Positions 54,367-63,800 of a DNA stretch of 64,000 nucleotides are shown here, piece by piece; position 1 is the first letter of the stretch; each line of letters starts with the position of its first letter. A program made the translations under genes and the position numbers. The notes under the pieces were generated by a model. The model was not told the DNA's origin. It saw nothing but the letters and a program-made list of their open reading frames with translations, and made no database searches. This DNA comes from Roseivirga sp. GTDB taxonomy: Bacteria; Bacteroidota; Bacteroidia; Cytophagales; Cyclobacteriaceae. The stretch covers positions 1-64,000 of the forward strand of contig JAJCYM010000054.1 in assembly GCA_029262895.1 (NCBI GenBank), given 5' to 3'.

Positions 54367-54648
54367 ATGGCGGATCAATCGAAAAAGAAGAAAAACAAGG
54401 CAGGCTTACCCAGTAACCTCATCGAGGGAGAAGAAGAACTATCAGGCCATTCAATGGATGATGTCAGAGTTCATTATGATTCTTCCAAACCCGATCAGCT
54501 GGACACTGGTAGTTTTAATCAAGACCCTGAGGTCCACATCGAACCGCCAAACAAAAGAAAACTACCACACGAGGCCTGGCATGTGGTTCAGCAAAAGCGG
54601 ATCAAACAAAAGCCCGAAAATTCTTCGGATGATGTCACCAAGAAATAA
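54367..54648 (+). CDS. Miniature DUF4157-like protein with HEAWH motif
   Basis: This 93-residue basic protein matches the core of DUF4157: GLPSNLIEGEEELSGHSMDD, VRVHYDSSKPDQLDT, and LPHEAWHVVQQKR, with an HExxH-type motif at 68-72. In most proteins DUF4157 is a small N-terminal part of large effectors, including some linked to extracellular contractile injection systems. Here it is almost the whole gene, with a Lys-rich start and no signal peptide. No toxin, immunity gene or injection-system gene is nearby. An HExxH match alone does not prove protease activity. Confidence 0.75.
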   Translation: MADQSKKKKNKAGLPSNLIEGEEELSGHSMDDVRVHYDSSKPDQLDTGSFNQDPEVHIEPPNKRKLPHEAWHVVQQKRIKQKPENSSDDVTKK

Positions 54649-54712
54649 AAAAGGCCTGAATGAATGACCAAAGCCTTCTCAATACCAAGCTCCAGTTATT
54701 CAGTACGATTAT

Positions 54713-54780
54713 CTACTTCTTAATCCCAGGCAACCCCATCCGCTTCTCCGTATGCGATCAGAATTTCTCGGCCTTCTTAT
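54713..54780 (-). pseudogene. Relic of the 3' end of an amidohydrolase-like gene
   Basis: On the minus strand it reads KKAEKF, stop, SHTEKRMGLPGIKK, stop, against KKAEKFWWHTEKPVGLPGIKK at the end of the gene at 56064-59567. The DNA matches 56064-56131 over most positions and then diverges. It is a leftover from a duplicate of that gene. The rest of the gap 54649-54935 shows nothing else. Confidence 0.7.
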
Positions 54781-54935
54781 CATATCTATCGCTTGGATAG
54801 TGACCAAATAGCGTTAGGTTTATTAGCTAAACATTTGGCATATGTCTTTCACTTGACAGTGCGAACAAATGGAAAATCCATCATTTGGGTTCAGAGCTCA
54901 CGAGAGAACATTAGATTCAATTAAGAAATAGCAAA

Positions 54936-55841
54936 ATGGCTGATAAAAAGGATTTAGACTTCACATACACAACCATCGACAAAATTTTTCGCCTTAGCAT
55001 GGGGCAAAATGGAGACTACAGTGGTGCCAAATATGATGGTGATTTTTCGATGACACTTGAAGAGGCACAAAAGGCCAAACATAAATTCATTGCGGATAGT
55101 CTTAATATCAAAAAAGATAGCAAAGTGCTCGATATGGCTTGTGGCTGGGCACCCTTTACTAATTATATTGTAAAAGACAGAGGTGCCAAAAGCATTGGTT
55201 TAACACTATCTGAAGGACAGGCGAAGGCATGCCAGGAAAGTGGGTTTGATGTCAGAGTACAGGATTGTAGAACTGTTAAGCCAGAGGACTATGGAACATT
55301 TGATGCCATTACATGCATAGGCGGTTTAGAGCACTTTTGCTCAGTTGAGGAATGGCAGGCTGGCAAGCAGGAAAAAGTGTATTCGGATTTTTTCAATACA
55401 ATTTATGATCTGCTGCCCGTAGGAGGCCGGTACTATATGCAGACCATGGTTTTTAGCAAGAACATGATCGAGTTTGACCAGTTAGATGTTACCGCACCAA
55501 AAGGATCGGCTGAACGCGTTATGGCCCTAATGGTAGAGGAGTTTCCGGGTTCCTGGTTGCCTTATGGTCCTGAAATGGTCATCAGGAATGCCGAACCTAA
55601 ATTTAAATTAATCTCTCAAAGCAGCGGGAGACTTGACTATATCGAGACTATTCAACAATGGCAAAAGCGGTTCAAAAAATTTAGCATCAGGAAATACCTT
55701 TTATACCTCTCCCTTCTTCCTACCTATATCTTTAATAAAGATTTCAGACATCTCCTGACCATTTTAAATGAAAGCCCAAATAGGGTTTGTTTTGAAAAGG
55801 AGATTATGGATCACTATCGATTGGTATTCGAGAAGGTCTAG
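54936..55841 (+). CDS. CFA-synthase-like class I methyltransferase
   Basis: The 301-residue protein resembles cyclopropane-fatty-acid-synthase-type methyltransferases: AKHKFIADSLNIKKDSKVLD, S-adenosylmethionine motif DMACGWAPF, GLTLSEGQAKACQ, and GGLEHFCSVEEW. Such enzymes methylate double bonds in membrane lipids. It lacks the usual long N-terminal domain of full CFA synthases, so a related lipid or small-molecule methylation is as likely. It is a single plus-strand gene. Confidence 0.8.
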   Translation: MADKKDLDFTYTTIDKIFRLSMGQNGDYSGAKYDGDFSMTLEEAQKAKHKFIADSLNIKKDSKVLDMACGWAPFTNYIVKDRGAKSIGLTLSEGQAKACQESGFDVRVQDCRTVKPEDYGTFDAITCIGGLEHFCSVEEWQAGKQEKVYSDFFNTIYDLLPVGGRYYMQTMVFSKNMIEFDQLDVTAPKGSAERVMALMVEEFPGSWLPYGPEMVIRNAEPKFKLISQSSGRLDYIETIQQWQKRFKKFSIRKYLLYLSLLPTYIFNKDFRHLLTILNESPNRVCFEKEIMDHYRLVFEKV

Positions 55842-55994
55842 TTATTTAAGTCCCTGTGTGCCCTCACAAACCACCTCTATAAGGGTAGGGAGTCATTTTG
55901 AAGGTCCATCAGTTCGTTTGTGGCGACACAAACCAAGGCGTTCGCGGCAACAAGTTTGATGGGATATCTCTCTTCCGCTTTCGGGGCTGTCACC

Positions 55995-56025
55995 AAAAAA
56001 GAGCCCAACTTCGCAGTTGAGCTCT
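55995..56025 (-). terminator. Terminator of the amidohydrolase gene
   Basis: GAGCTCAACT and AGTTGGGCTC pair with one mismatch around GCGA, followed on the minus strand by TTTTTT, 39 bp after the stop. Confidence 0.88.
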
Positions 56026-56063
56026 CTATGTTCTAACTACCGATTGTCACTCGATAAAACTGA

Positions 56064-59000
56064 CTACTTCTTAATACCAGGCAATCCCACAGGCTTCTCC
56101 GTATGCCACCAGAATTTCTCTGCTTTCTTCTTTCGAGGGTAAACCTCATCCAAGGTATTAGCATTGTATAACCTGCCGTTCTTCATCACCTGATAGATCT
56201 TATTGGTATTTCTGATATTATCGAGTGGATTGTCATTCAAGATTACCAAGTCGGCTAATTTGCCTGCTTCAATAGAGCCAAGGTCCTTTTCCAAACCAAT
56301 AGACTCCGCACCTAGTATCGTGGCTACTTTTAGTGCATTCAGGTTGGTCATTCCACCTGATGCAATAGACCATAGCTCCCAGTGAAAGCCTAAACCTTGT
56401 AACTGTCCATGACTGCCAACTCCGGCAAGTCCGCCTGCTTCCACCACAGAGTTAACATCAGACGCATGCTTTTTAAAAGAATGCTCCTCATCCATAAACC
56501 AGCCTGGTCTTCTTCTTGACTTAGGCGCCAATTCATTGTACGGTGTGAAATAGCTCAACTTTGGATCATGGTATGGATTCTCTCTGGAGTAATAGTAGTT
56601 TTCTGCCCATGGCCCACCATAGGACACTAACAATGTTGGTGTATAGGCCATTTTAGAATCCGCTATCGTTTTTACAACATCCTTATATAATGGATGAATT
56701 GGCAAGGAATGCTCATGTCCCGGATACCCATCAATCAAATTGGCCATATTGAATTTAAAGTCCAGCCCACCTTCCGTAGTAGGCATTAGCTTTTGCTCTT
56801 TGGAGGCCTGAATGATCCACTGTCGTGTTTTTCTGTTACCCGTCAGGTACATCTTAATGGTCTTAGTATTGTAGTACTCAGAGTATTGCTTGAGCACTTT
56901 CTTGGTATGCTCAAGGCTTTTGAGGTTGTACATCCAAAAGCCTACACCCGGTCCGGTAGAGTAAACCCTGGGACCGGCAATCTGGCCTGTTTCTACCATA
57001 TCTGAATAAGTCAATACATCGGTAGTGGCAGTCTGAGGATCTCTGGTTGCTGTCACACCATAAGCCAGGTTTGCCGCATAAATCCATACCTGATTTTTCT
57101 GAATACCCCATGCCGGCCACATATGTGAATGGGTATCTATCATACCCGGAATGATGGTCTTACCTGACATATCAATGACCTCAGTTCTTCTCGGCACTGT
57201 CAGGCTTCCTGAAGGGCCTACAGCCTTAATCCTGGCATTCTCAATCAGGACATCTCCATTTTCTATGACCTCATCCCCATTCATAGTAATGATTCTGGCT
57301 CCTTTGAGTAATGCTGTACCCTGAGGAATGTCTTTCTCAGCAGTGATCTCTACTTTGAATTCAGTGGGTTGATAACCCATTTCTTCAGCTTCTTTCTTTT
57401 TCTTATCGGCTGCTTTCTCTTCGTCTGTTTTGTTCTTCTCAGCCTCCTCTTTTTCCTTTTTCTCCTTTTCCTTGTCTTCTTTAGACTTAGCTTTTTCGAG
57501 TTTCTCTTTTTCTTTTTTCGCGGTGGCTACACTATCACTATAAACTTTCGCCTGATCGAGGTCATAGATAACATGCGAATTGCCTATAGACCAATGCACT
57601 TTTTTAGCATCACTCGACCATGCTGGAAATTCTCCTCCAATCTCTGTCAATTTCCATGAAGGAAACTGTGAGGATTCCGGACTAGCAACCGAAATGGTTG
57701 GTGTCTGGCCTAACTTTGGTACTGTAACCACATATAGATCATTATTTACCTGTGCAAGGGCCTTATCTCCCTCTGGCGCCATTCTTATCCATCCAGCTCT
57801 TGAAGGTGGGTTGTTTTCCTTGACATCCAAATCTTGGGGTAAAATATCAGGCATACGCTGCCCGATCATATCAAAGGCATTATGCTCATCAGCCGGATTA
57901 GACCCGTAAACCGTAATCCCGGTAATGGTCACATGATTTTTTGAATCTGTTCCATCCCATCTCACCGAGCTCAACCCTGTGAAGCTACTTAAATAGATGC
58001 GATCAACATTTTTGACAAAATGGGGATTCCCTCTACCATTCGTTTTCATAATAAAGTTGATGTCTCCTCCATCTCCAGATATCCAACATAGATCATCAGC
58101 AGAATTAGGAGTAAACGGCCCGGCAGCATCTTTCATGTTTTGAGTGCTGCCTTTTGTAAAGACTATTCTATTTTCAGTGGTCCAGTTTGGGGTGCCGTAA
58201 ATAGCCGAAGCACTGGTGATTTTGGTCGGTCTTGGCCTTCCATCAACATTCACTTTGTACATGCTTCCACCCTCTTCATCAGACCAGGTCACATAGGCTA
58301 CCATGCTACCGTCTGGAGACCAGGTAGGCTGAGCCTCTGTCATTTCCATGGTGGTCAGACGTTTTGGATCCCCATCAGGTAAGTCCATTACATAAAGCCT
58401 GTTTAGTGAAGTGAAAGCCAATTTCGAACCATCAGGTGAAGGCACAGCATCTCTAATCTGAGTGACGATCATATCCTTCTCATCTGAGATGGGATACTCG
58501 AATTTGACCCTTGGCCCCATTTCTAATTCGATATCTACATCCAGTGGGATTTCAGTGGCATTCCCCCCTGCGATTGGAATACGATAAATCTTGCCACCAT
58601 AAGAAGCCAACAACTGCTTGCTATCCGGGGTGAAGGTCATCGCTGGCAGCACACCCAATGGTGCAATAGACTCCTGGTCATCTCTCTGGACCGGATAGGC
58701 CAGCCACTTTTCATCTCCGGAATTCAGGTCTCTCAAAACCAATCCTGTTTGATCTTCATATCTGGAACCATACACAAGCCATTTGCCGTCAGGCGATAAA
58801 GTGGGTGAAAAGGCAGAACCATAGCGGGAAGTGATCCCTGCGTTTTGTCCATTCTCACGATCATATGTACCAATTTGATACTGTGGCAGCTGCGCATTGT
58901 AATTCCATGCACCATTTCTTCGCGAATAATAGATATATCTGCCGTCAGGGCTAAAAGTGGGCTCTATCGTTTTCAGATTAGCAGGCTGCTTGATGAGCTG

Positions 59001-59567
59001 AAAACCTCCGCCACCTTCTTTGTGGTACATGTACAACTTGTGGCTTCGTCTGCCTCTTGCCACCACAATGTATTCTCCATCAGGAGACCATTCGGCAGAT
59101 TGGAACCATTCGTTCTGGCTCTTCGTAATCTGCTTGGTTTCTTCTGATTCAAGTTCCATCGTCCAGATATTATCGTTCCCGCTTCTATCGGAAGTAAAGA
59201 CGATGCTTTTTCCATCGGGACTGAACCTGGGTTGTGCATCATAGGCCATTCCTTCGGTAATGCGAGTGGCTTTTCCTCCGGAAAACGGCATGGTATACAA
59301 GTCCCCCATCATATCGAAGGCAATCGTTTTACCATCAGGGCTAATGTCCAGAGAGAGCCAGGTACCTTCTTTAGTATTGAACTTTAAGGTGCGTTCAGCC
59401 TTTAAAGGCAGGTCTTTGAATTTCTCCTGACCTGTAGTGTCAGCCTTATCTTCTTGGTAGAAGAAGCCTTCAGCTTGGGCCGTTGAAGCAAAAAATAAGC
59501 TGCCGATGAAAATCAAGCTGGCAGTCCAGTAGCTCCATCTGTTTCTATTCTTAATCGGTGTGTGCAT
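56064..59567 (-). CDS. Large exported beta-propeller plus amidohydrolase protein
   Basis: From ATG 59567 the protein is 1167 residues with a signal peptide (WTASLIFIGSLFFASTAQA). It has a long WD40-like/TolB-type propeller with repeated SPDGK motifs (about 45-690), a Lys/Glu-rich linker (about 680-725) and an amidohydrolase domain (about 735-1165) with metal motif DTHSHMW near 810 and a late ELWSIASGGM. Such fusions are annotated as exported amidohydrolases, possibly acting on peptides. The earlier in-frame start at 59762 would put 65 residues before the signal and is rejected. It has its own terminator. Confidence 0.88.
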   Translation of the reverse strand: MHTPIKNRNRWSYWTASLIFIGSLFFASTAQAEGFFYQEDKADTTGQEKFKDLPLKAERTLKFNTKEGTWLSLDISPDGKTIAFDMMGDLYTMPFSGGKATRITEGMAYDAQPRFSPDGKSIVFTSDRSGNDNIWTMELESEETKQITKSQNEWFQSAEWSPDGEYIVVARGRRSHKLYMYHKEGGGGFQLIKQPANLKTIEPTFSPDGRYIYYSRRNGAWNYNAQLPQYQIGTYDRENGQNAGITSRYGSAFSPTLSPDGKWLVYGSRYEDQTGLVLRDLNSGDEKWLAYPVQRDDQESIAPLGVLPAMTFTPDSKQLLASYGGKIYRIPIAGGNATEIPLDVDIELEMGPRVKFEYPISDEKDMIVTQIRDAVPSPDGSKLAFTSLNRLYVMDLPDGDPKRLTTMEMTEAQPTWSPDGSMVAYVTWSDEEGGSMYKVNVDGRPRPTKITSASAIYGTPNWTTENRIVFTKGSTQNMKDAAGPFTPNSADDLCWISGDGGDINFIMKTNGRGNPHFVKNVDRIYLSSFTGLSSVRWDGTDSKNHVTITGITVYGSNPADEHNAFDMIGQRMPDILPQDLDVKENNPPSRAGWIRMAPEGDKALAQVNNDLYVVTVPKLGQTPTISVASPESSQFPSWKLTEIGGEFPAWSSDAKKVHWSIGNSHVIYDLDQAKVYSDSVATAKKEKEKLEKAKSKEDKEKEKKEKEEAEKNKTDEEKAADKKKKEAEEMGYQPTEFKVEITAEKDIPQGTALLKGARIITMNGDEVIENGDVLIENARIKAVGPSGSLTVPRRTEVIDMSGKTIIPGMIDTHSHMWPAWGIQKNQVWIYAANLAYGVTATRDPQTATTDVLTYSDMVETGQIAGPRVYSTGPGVGFWMYNLKSLEHTKKVLKQYSEYYNTKTIKMYLTGNRKTRQWIIQASKEQKLMPTTEGGLDFKFNMANLIDGYPGHEHSLPIHPLYKDVVKTIADSKMAYTPTLLVSYGGPWAENYYYSRENPYHDPKLSYFTPYNELAPKSRRRPGWFMDEEHSFKKHASDVNSVVEAGGLAGVGSHGQLQGLGFHWELWSIASGGMTNLNALKVATILGAESIGLEKDLGSIEAGKLADLVILNDNPLDNIRNTNKIYQVMKNGRLYNANTLDEVYPRKKKAEKFWWHTEKPVGLPGIKK

Positions 59568-59665
59568 GTGGATATGTTCAGTTAAAATTGAGTTGGTTTC
59601 GAATTTAGTGATTTCAGAGCGGTGACTAAAGTATTTTATTTTTATCATTGCGGAAACGATTGGGA

Positions 59666-60634
59666 ATGGCGCAAAAGAGGAGCACGACAAAACGGAAAAC
59701 GAGCAGAAAGAAAGCCACAGCAAAGAAAAAGGGAACCAGCCTTGGCAAATTATCCCTGGCATTGCTGGTCATTGTTGTTCTCGGTTATGCCAGCCTCGCC
59801 ATTTGGGAGGGGAAATTAGATACAAGTTTCCTGGATAATGATGATGACTCGAAGACGACTGAAGAGTCAGCAGCAGAACCAAAGACGGATAACCCATCCA
59901 GAGTTGACGCTGTTCAGCCAGACTTGGAATCATATAATCTATATTTCACTAAGGCATTTGACTTCTGCTGGCCGGCATACTCAGCAGAACAAGCTGTGAT
60001 TGAACGTCCCTATTACACACTTCGGTATAGTGAAGAACATGAACAAGCCACTTGGGTGGCCTATCAATTGTATGCTGATAGCTTACGTCTGGATAAGTTC
60101 ACAAGAAAGAACGACTTCAGAGAAGACACACGTGTGCGCACTGAATCTGCGGCACTAGCCGACTATAGCGGTTCCGGATATGACAGAGGCCACCTGGCCC
60201 CCGCTGCCGATTTTTCCTACAGTGAGTTTGCGTTGAGTCAGTCATTTTATATGAGTAATATGAGCCCTCAAGATCCCTCATTTAATCGCGGGATTTGGAA
60301 AAAACTGGAAGATCAGGTCAGAGATTGGACCATGGAATTCGATCACCTCTATGTGGTCACAGGGCCTGTTTTGAATAAGCGTTTTGAAACCATCGGAAGT
60401 AATAAGGTTTCAATACCTGAGCAATACTACAAGATTGTCCTTGACATCGACAAGCCCGGAATAAAAGCCATCGCCTTTCTAATGAAGAATGAGAAAAGCA
60501 GCGAACCCCTAAGTAGCTTTGTAGTCACAATTGATGAAATTGAGAAAATAACAGGCTTGGATTTCTTTCCCTCTATCTCAGATGAACTTGAAGGTATTCT
60601 TGAAAGTTCTACACTAACGAGTGATTGGTTTTAA
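59666..60634 (+). CDS. DNA/RNA non-specific endonuclease, membrane-anchored
   Basis: From ATG 59666 the protein is 322 residues. A basic start (QKRSTTKRKTSRKKATAKKK) precedes one membrane span (LSLALLVIVVLGYASLAIW), then a short acidic linker, then a nuclease of the NUC1/DNA-RNA non-specific family with DRGHLAPAADF, FYMSNMSPQ and N-R-G-W residues. The anchor would place the nuclease in the periplasm or outside. An upstream TTG is less likely. It ends in the long palindrome at 60643-60694, shared with the facing gene. Confidence 0.93.
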   Translation: MAQKRSTTKRKTSRKKATAKKKGTSLGKLSLALLVIVVLGYASLAIWEGKLDTSFLDNDDDSKTTEESAAEPKTDNPSRVDAVQPDLESYNLYFTKAFDFCWPAYSAEQAVIERPYYTLRYSEEHEQATWVAYQLYADSLRLDKFTRKNDFREDTRVRTESAALADYSGSGYDRGHLAPAADFSYSEFALSQSFYMSNMSPQDPSFNRGIWKKLEDQVRDWTMEFDHLYVVTGPVLNKRFETIGSNKVSIPEQYYKIVLDIDKPGIKAIAFLMKNEKSSEPLSSFVVTIDEIEKITGLDFFPSISDELEGILESSTLTSDWF

Positions 60635-60642
60635 AATAAGCC

Positions 60643-60694
60643 CGCTTAAATAAAAAAAAGGTTGGGCAAGCCCAACCTTTTTTTTATTTAAGCG
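60643..60694. terminator. Bidirectional terminator with perfect 25-bp arms
   Basis: The arms GCTTAAAT/ATTTAAGC, an A8/T8 tract and GGTTGGGC/GCCCAACC continue without mismatch over 25 bp around a 2-bp centre. It serves the nuclease gene on one side and the gene at 60702 on the other. Confidence 0.95.
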
Positions 60695-60701
60695 ATTCGC
60701 T

Positions 60702-61109
60702 CTATTTCTTCTTTCTCCTTTCTGCTGTTATATCTAGGTCACCATCAGGGGTCGTTACAATTCCCTCCATGCTGTCTTCATCAAATTCAAATTCGAAGCC
60801 AATAACATCACCTTCCAACTCAACATTTGCTGTCAACACTGCTCCCTCCAATTCAATATCATCTAATTCCAGCGTACCAAATTGATCTGTTTCAACAGAA
60901 ACTTCTAATTTTTGCTCTTCATCTTTGCTAATGGTCATAGCGCCAGTCATGGTACCTTCATCCGTTTCAACTTCATAGTCCCAGATACCAACCGGGTCAT
61001 AGAATTTAACATTCTCTCCGTTATCCGTATTTCTTAATGTGAACCCAGTTGTAAACAAAACAAGGGTTAACAATATCAGTGTGTTTTTAAGATTTAATGT
61101 TCTTTTCAT
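60702..61109 (-). CDS. Small secreted acidic protein of unknown function
   Basis: From ATG 61109 the protein is 135 residues with a signal peptide (LILLTLVLFTTGFT). The mature part is highly acidic and beta-rich (GIWDYEVETDEGTMTGAMTI, LELDDIELEGAVLTANVELE) and resembles small lipocalin-like or beta-sandwich proteins, but no motif is decisive. A longer start at 61181 lacks a signal-like beginning. It is convergent with the nuclease gene. Confidence 0.7.
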   Translation of the reverse strand: MKRTLNLKNTLILLTLVLFTTGFTLRNTDNGENVKFYDPVGIWDYEVETDEGTMTGAMTISKDEEQKLEVSVETDQFGTLELDDIELEGAVLTANVELEGDVIGFEFEFDEDSMEGIVTTPDGDLDITAERRKKK

Positions 61110-61320
61110 TTGGTTTGAGTTTTTTACACAATTAAAATATTCACTTATGTGACGCAGTTTGCTACCTACTAGTTGCATCAAGGATTTTTACTTCGATAAA
61201 AATAGCAGATATTCCTGAGCTATCAATCCAAGTACTTCGCGTTTATGATGGTTTATAATTCAGAACAGCCCGTGCTATTCCCAGAAGACTCTGATCTCTT
61301 AAAAAATATCAAATAGACCT

Positions 61321-61923
61321 TTATTTGCAATGCCGGGTCAGAGCAGCATCAGCCTCTTCAGAGCCCAGAGCCTTTGCCCTAAAAAGGTCATTGCAAGCAC
61401 TTTTCCTTTGATTGAGTGCCACCTTGAGTGCCCCCCTATATAAAAAGGCATTCTCGTTTTTATTATCTATTCCAATCGCCTGATTATACCCTTTCATCGC
61501 TTCCGAAAAATCGCCTTTTTGATGATAACTCCTTCCCTTTAGCAAATAGGCATCTACTATGCGACCGTCCACAGCAATCACTTTATCAAAAAAGTTAATT
61601 GCCCGATTGAAGTCCTTTTTGTTATACCAGTATTTACCCATGCTGAGGTTCGCATTCAGGTTATCTTCATCCAGATCAAGAATTGCATTAAAATCTGCCC
61701 TGGATTTCTCCGCTTGCCCCAGTTCTTCAAAAGCTCTACCTCTGTTATAGAGAGTCTTGATATCCTTAGGTCTGGTGGTAAGGTATTCTGTATAAGCGTC
61801 TATAGCCTCCTGATACCTACCTTCTTTGAAAAATTGGTCTCCCTCCCTGGTCACACCCGATTCACAGCCCATTAAGCCAATGATAAGCAAGCAACTGAAT
61901 AAGAATGCAAATTTTAATCTCAT
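61321..61923 (-). CDS. TPR-repeat lipoprotein
   Basis: From ATG 61923 the protein is 200 residues with a lipoprotein signal (FSCLLIIGLMGC) and about four to five TPR units (EGRYQEAIDAYTEYLTTRPK, KKDFNRAINFFDKVIAV, KGDFSEAMKGYNQAIGID). TPR lipoproteins act as protein scaffolds, often in outer-membrane assembly. The partner is unknown. An eight-residue upstream extension is rejected, because the signal would not be at the front. Confidence 0.8.
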   Translation of the reverse strand: MRLKFAFLFSCLLIIGLMGCESGVTREGDQFFKEGRYQEAIDAYTEYLTTRPKDIKTLYNRGRAFEELGQAEKSRADFNAILDLDEDNLNANLSMGKYWYNKKDFNRAINFFDKVIAVDGRIVDAYLLKGRSYHQKGDFSEAMKGYNQAIGIDNKNENAFLYRGALKVALNQRKSACNDLFRAKALGSEEADAALTRHCK

Positions 61924-62107
61924 GTCTTTCTCCCAAATAAAGTGCAAAGGTATGCTTTCAACGGAAATTCTAACAACCGAGTCTATTTTAATTCCTTCCT
62001 ATATCTTTTGAACGCTCGATGTTTCGGTTCGCTTCAATTAATTACCTATTGGCTGAATAACGAGAACTGACACTCAGCGAAAAGGTATACTCGATAAAAA
62101 TTATCTA

Positions 62108-62818
62108 ATGAGCAGAACTAACTCAACGCTATCATTGGCGCATTTTCGTATTGCCCCTATTTTATTTCTGCTGCTCTTCGGTTTCCAAACCTTTTCTCAA
62201 TCATTGGACGCCATTGACAAAACGAGCAAAAAAACGGGTCTTAAATATCTGGTGACCTTACCCGAGGGTTATCAAAGCAGTGGTGAAGCTTCTCCCCTCA
62301 TCTTATTCCTCCACGGAGGAGATGGTTCGAACACTAAGCATCATCCAAAGAAATATGCAGCCCAAGCGGGCATTGCATTTCCGTTCATGGTTGTCGCCCC
62401 ACATTGCAATAGTGGCTGCAGTTGGTCTTCGGTAGACTACGAGGCATTGTTAGGCGAGGTGCTCCAGGAATATAACGTAGACAAAAACCGGATCTATATC
62501 ACTGGATATAGTATGGGTGGCTACGGTACCTGGAGCGCCATTACTAAAAGCCCCGACTTGTTTGCTGCTGCAGCTCCCATTGCTGGAGGAGGCAATGCGT
62601 CCACCATCTGTAACGCCAAAGGCATCCCTATAAGGGCCTATCATGGCAATAAAGATTCGGTCACTCCATATTCAGGATCTGAAAGATTAGTCAAGGCGCT
62701 TAAGGAATGTGGCGCAGCCGCTGAACTCTTCACCATAGAAGGTGGAAACCACGGGATTTGGCCAGCGCTATTCAAAGACAAGCGCTTCTACGATTGGTTT
62801 TTAAAACATAGCAAATAA
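62108..62818 (+). CDS. Secreted alpha/beta-hydrolase (esterase)
   Basis: The 236-residue protein has a signal peptide (ILFLLLFGFQTFSQS), the oxyanion-side LILFLHGGDG, nucleophile GYSMGGYG, a late aspartate (GNKDSVTPYS) and GGNHGIW, which together form a Ser-Asp-His triad. It resembles polyhydroxybutyrate-depolymerase-like and feruloyl-esterase-like enzymes of the phospholipase/carboxylesterase family. The substrate cannot be fixed. It is followed after 52 bp by the secreted gene at 62871. Confidence 0.88.
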   Translation: MSRTNSTLSLAHFRIAPILFLLLFGFQTFSQSLDAIDKTSKKTGLKYLVTLPEGYQSSGEASPLILFLHGGDGSNTKHHPKKYAAQAGIAFPFMVVAPHCNSGCSWSSVDYEALLGEVLQEYNVDKNRIYITGYSMGGYGTWSAITKSPDLFAAAAPIAGGGNASTICNAKGIPIRAYHGNKDSVTPYSGSERLVKALKECGAAAELFTIEGGNHGIWPALFKDKRFYDWFLKHSK

Positions 62819-62870
62819 ATCAAGGCAGTGCCAAAATCAACGCTGCACAACAAACTCAAATATGATAATT

Positions 62871-63692
62871 ATGAAAAAAAGTTACCTACTAATGCTACTG
62901 GCCTTTTCGTGGGCCACGTTGGCTCAAGCTCAAGAAACTAAGCAAGATTTGCTTCCTTCAGAGGCTATTGCTCTCATGTATTATAGAGTAGACATGAATC
63001 CGGAAGCCAGTCGTGATGTCACCACTAAGCCTCTCCAGCCAAGAGTAATCACAGAAGGCTTGTCAGGAGATGAGTGGTTTTTCCTTGGAGAAACCTATTT
63101 CTGGAATTTGAAGCCCAATGAGGCCAATGCGGCTTTCGCAAAGATAATGGATGGCAACTCACTCGCTTCAAGAGCTGCATGGCAACGGACCATGATCGTA
63201 AATATCAATGGTTTTCAATTATTCGATGAGACTGAGAAAATGATTGAGGATTATAGAAAGAAGTTTCGCCCGATTCCAGAAGACATCAGTGGTGCTTACT
63301 TCGGATTGGCGTCATTAGCCTTTGTCTATAGCAAAGATGGGAAACATCAAAAAATAGTTGATCTGGTAAAAAAGGAAATCGAATATTTGGATTATTCAGC
63401 CCCTTATTCCGGGTTTACCGGCCCATCCAGTAACATGAAATCTTTTGAGGCTGTAGGGCAAAAAGAGCAGGCCATCCAAATGCTTAAAACTGCCATTCAA
63501 GGCTTAAGTGCAGCGCTAGAAAAGCGTAAAGCTAATGTTCCCGAAAAAGACATCAAATATGCTGAGCATAGCGATCCTGTATATAACATGCTAACCGTTA
63601 TGACTGAGAAACTTGGCTACAGTCAAATGAACAAGAAATTTGAGCGGATGATTGAGAGATTACAAAAGGCCGTTGATGAGAATTCAAATTGA
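62871..63692 (+). CDS. Secreted protein of a tandem paralogous pair
   Basis: The 273-residue protein begins at ATG 62871 with a signal peptide (LLMLLAFSWATLAQAQ). An ATG three codons earlier is also possible. The mature part begins LLPSEAIALMYYRVDMNPEA and is mostly helical, with TPR-like spacing (DEWFFLGETYFWNLKPNEANAAF). A partial paralogue follows (63801 onward) whose mature start LLPSEALVLMYNAVDLNP is clearly related. No function is known. Confidence 0.7.
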   Translation: MKKSYLLMLLAFSWATLAQAQETKQDLLPSEAIALMYYRVDMNPEASRDVTTKPLQPRVITEGLSGDEWFFLGETYFWNLKPNEANAAFAKIMDGNSLASRAAWQRTMIVNINGFQLFDETEKMIEDYRKKFRPIPEDISGAYFGLASLAFVYSKDGKHQKIVDLVKKEIEYLDYSAPYSGFTGPSSNMKSFEAVGQKEQAIQMLKTAIQGLSAALEKRKANVPEKDIKYAEHSDPVYNMLTVMTEKLGYSQMNKKFERMIERLQKAVDENSN

Positions 63693-63800
63693 GACAATCA
63701 GAACAACTTCCACACTTTGGATCGAGAATGGCCCAATTCCTGGGGCACAGTACATAAAAAGGAAATCTTCAGTGCGCTTAATAATTATAAATCATTAAAA

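Noticed and set aside
57369..57659. Plus-strand frame rich in Phe and Leu
   Set aside because: It is the mirror of the Lys/Glu-rich linker of the amidohydrolase gene.
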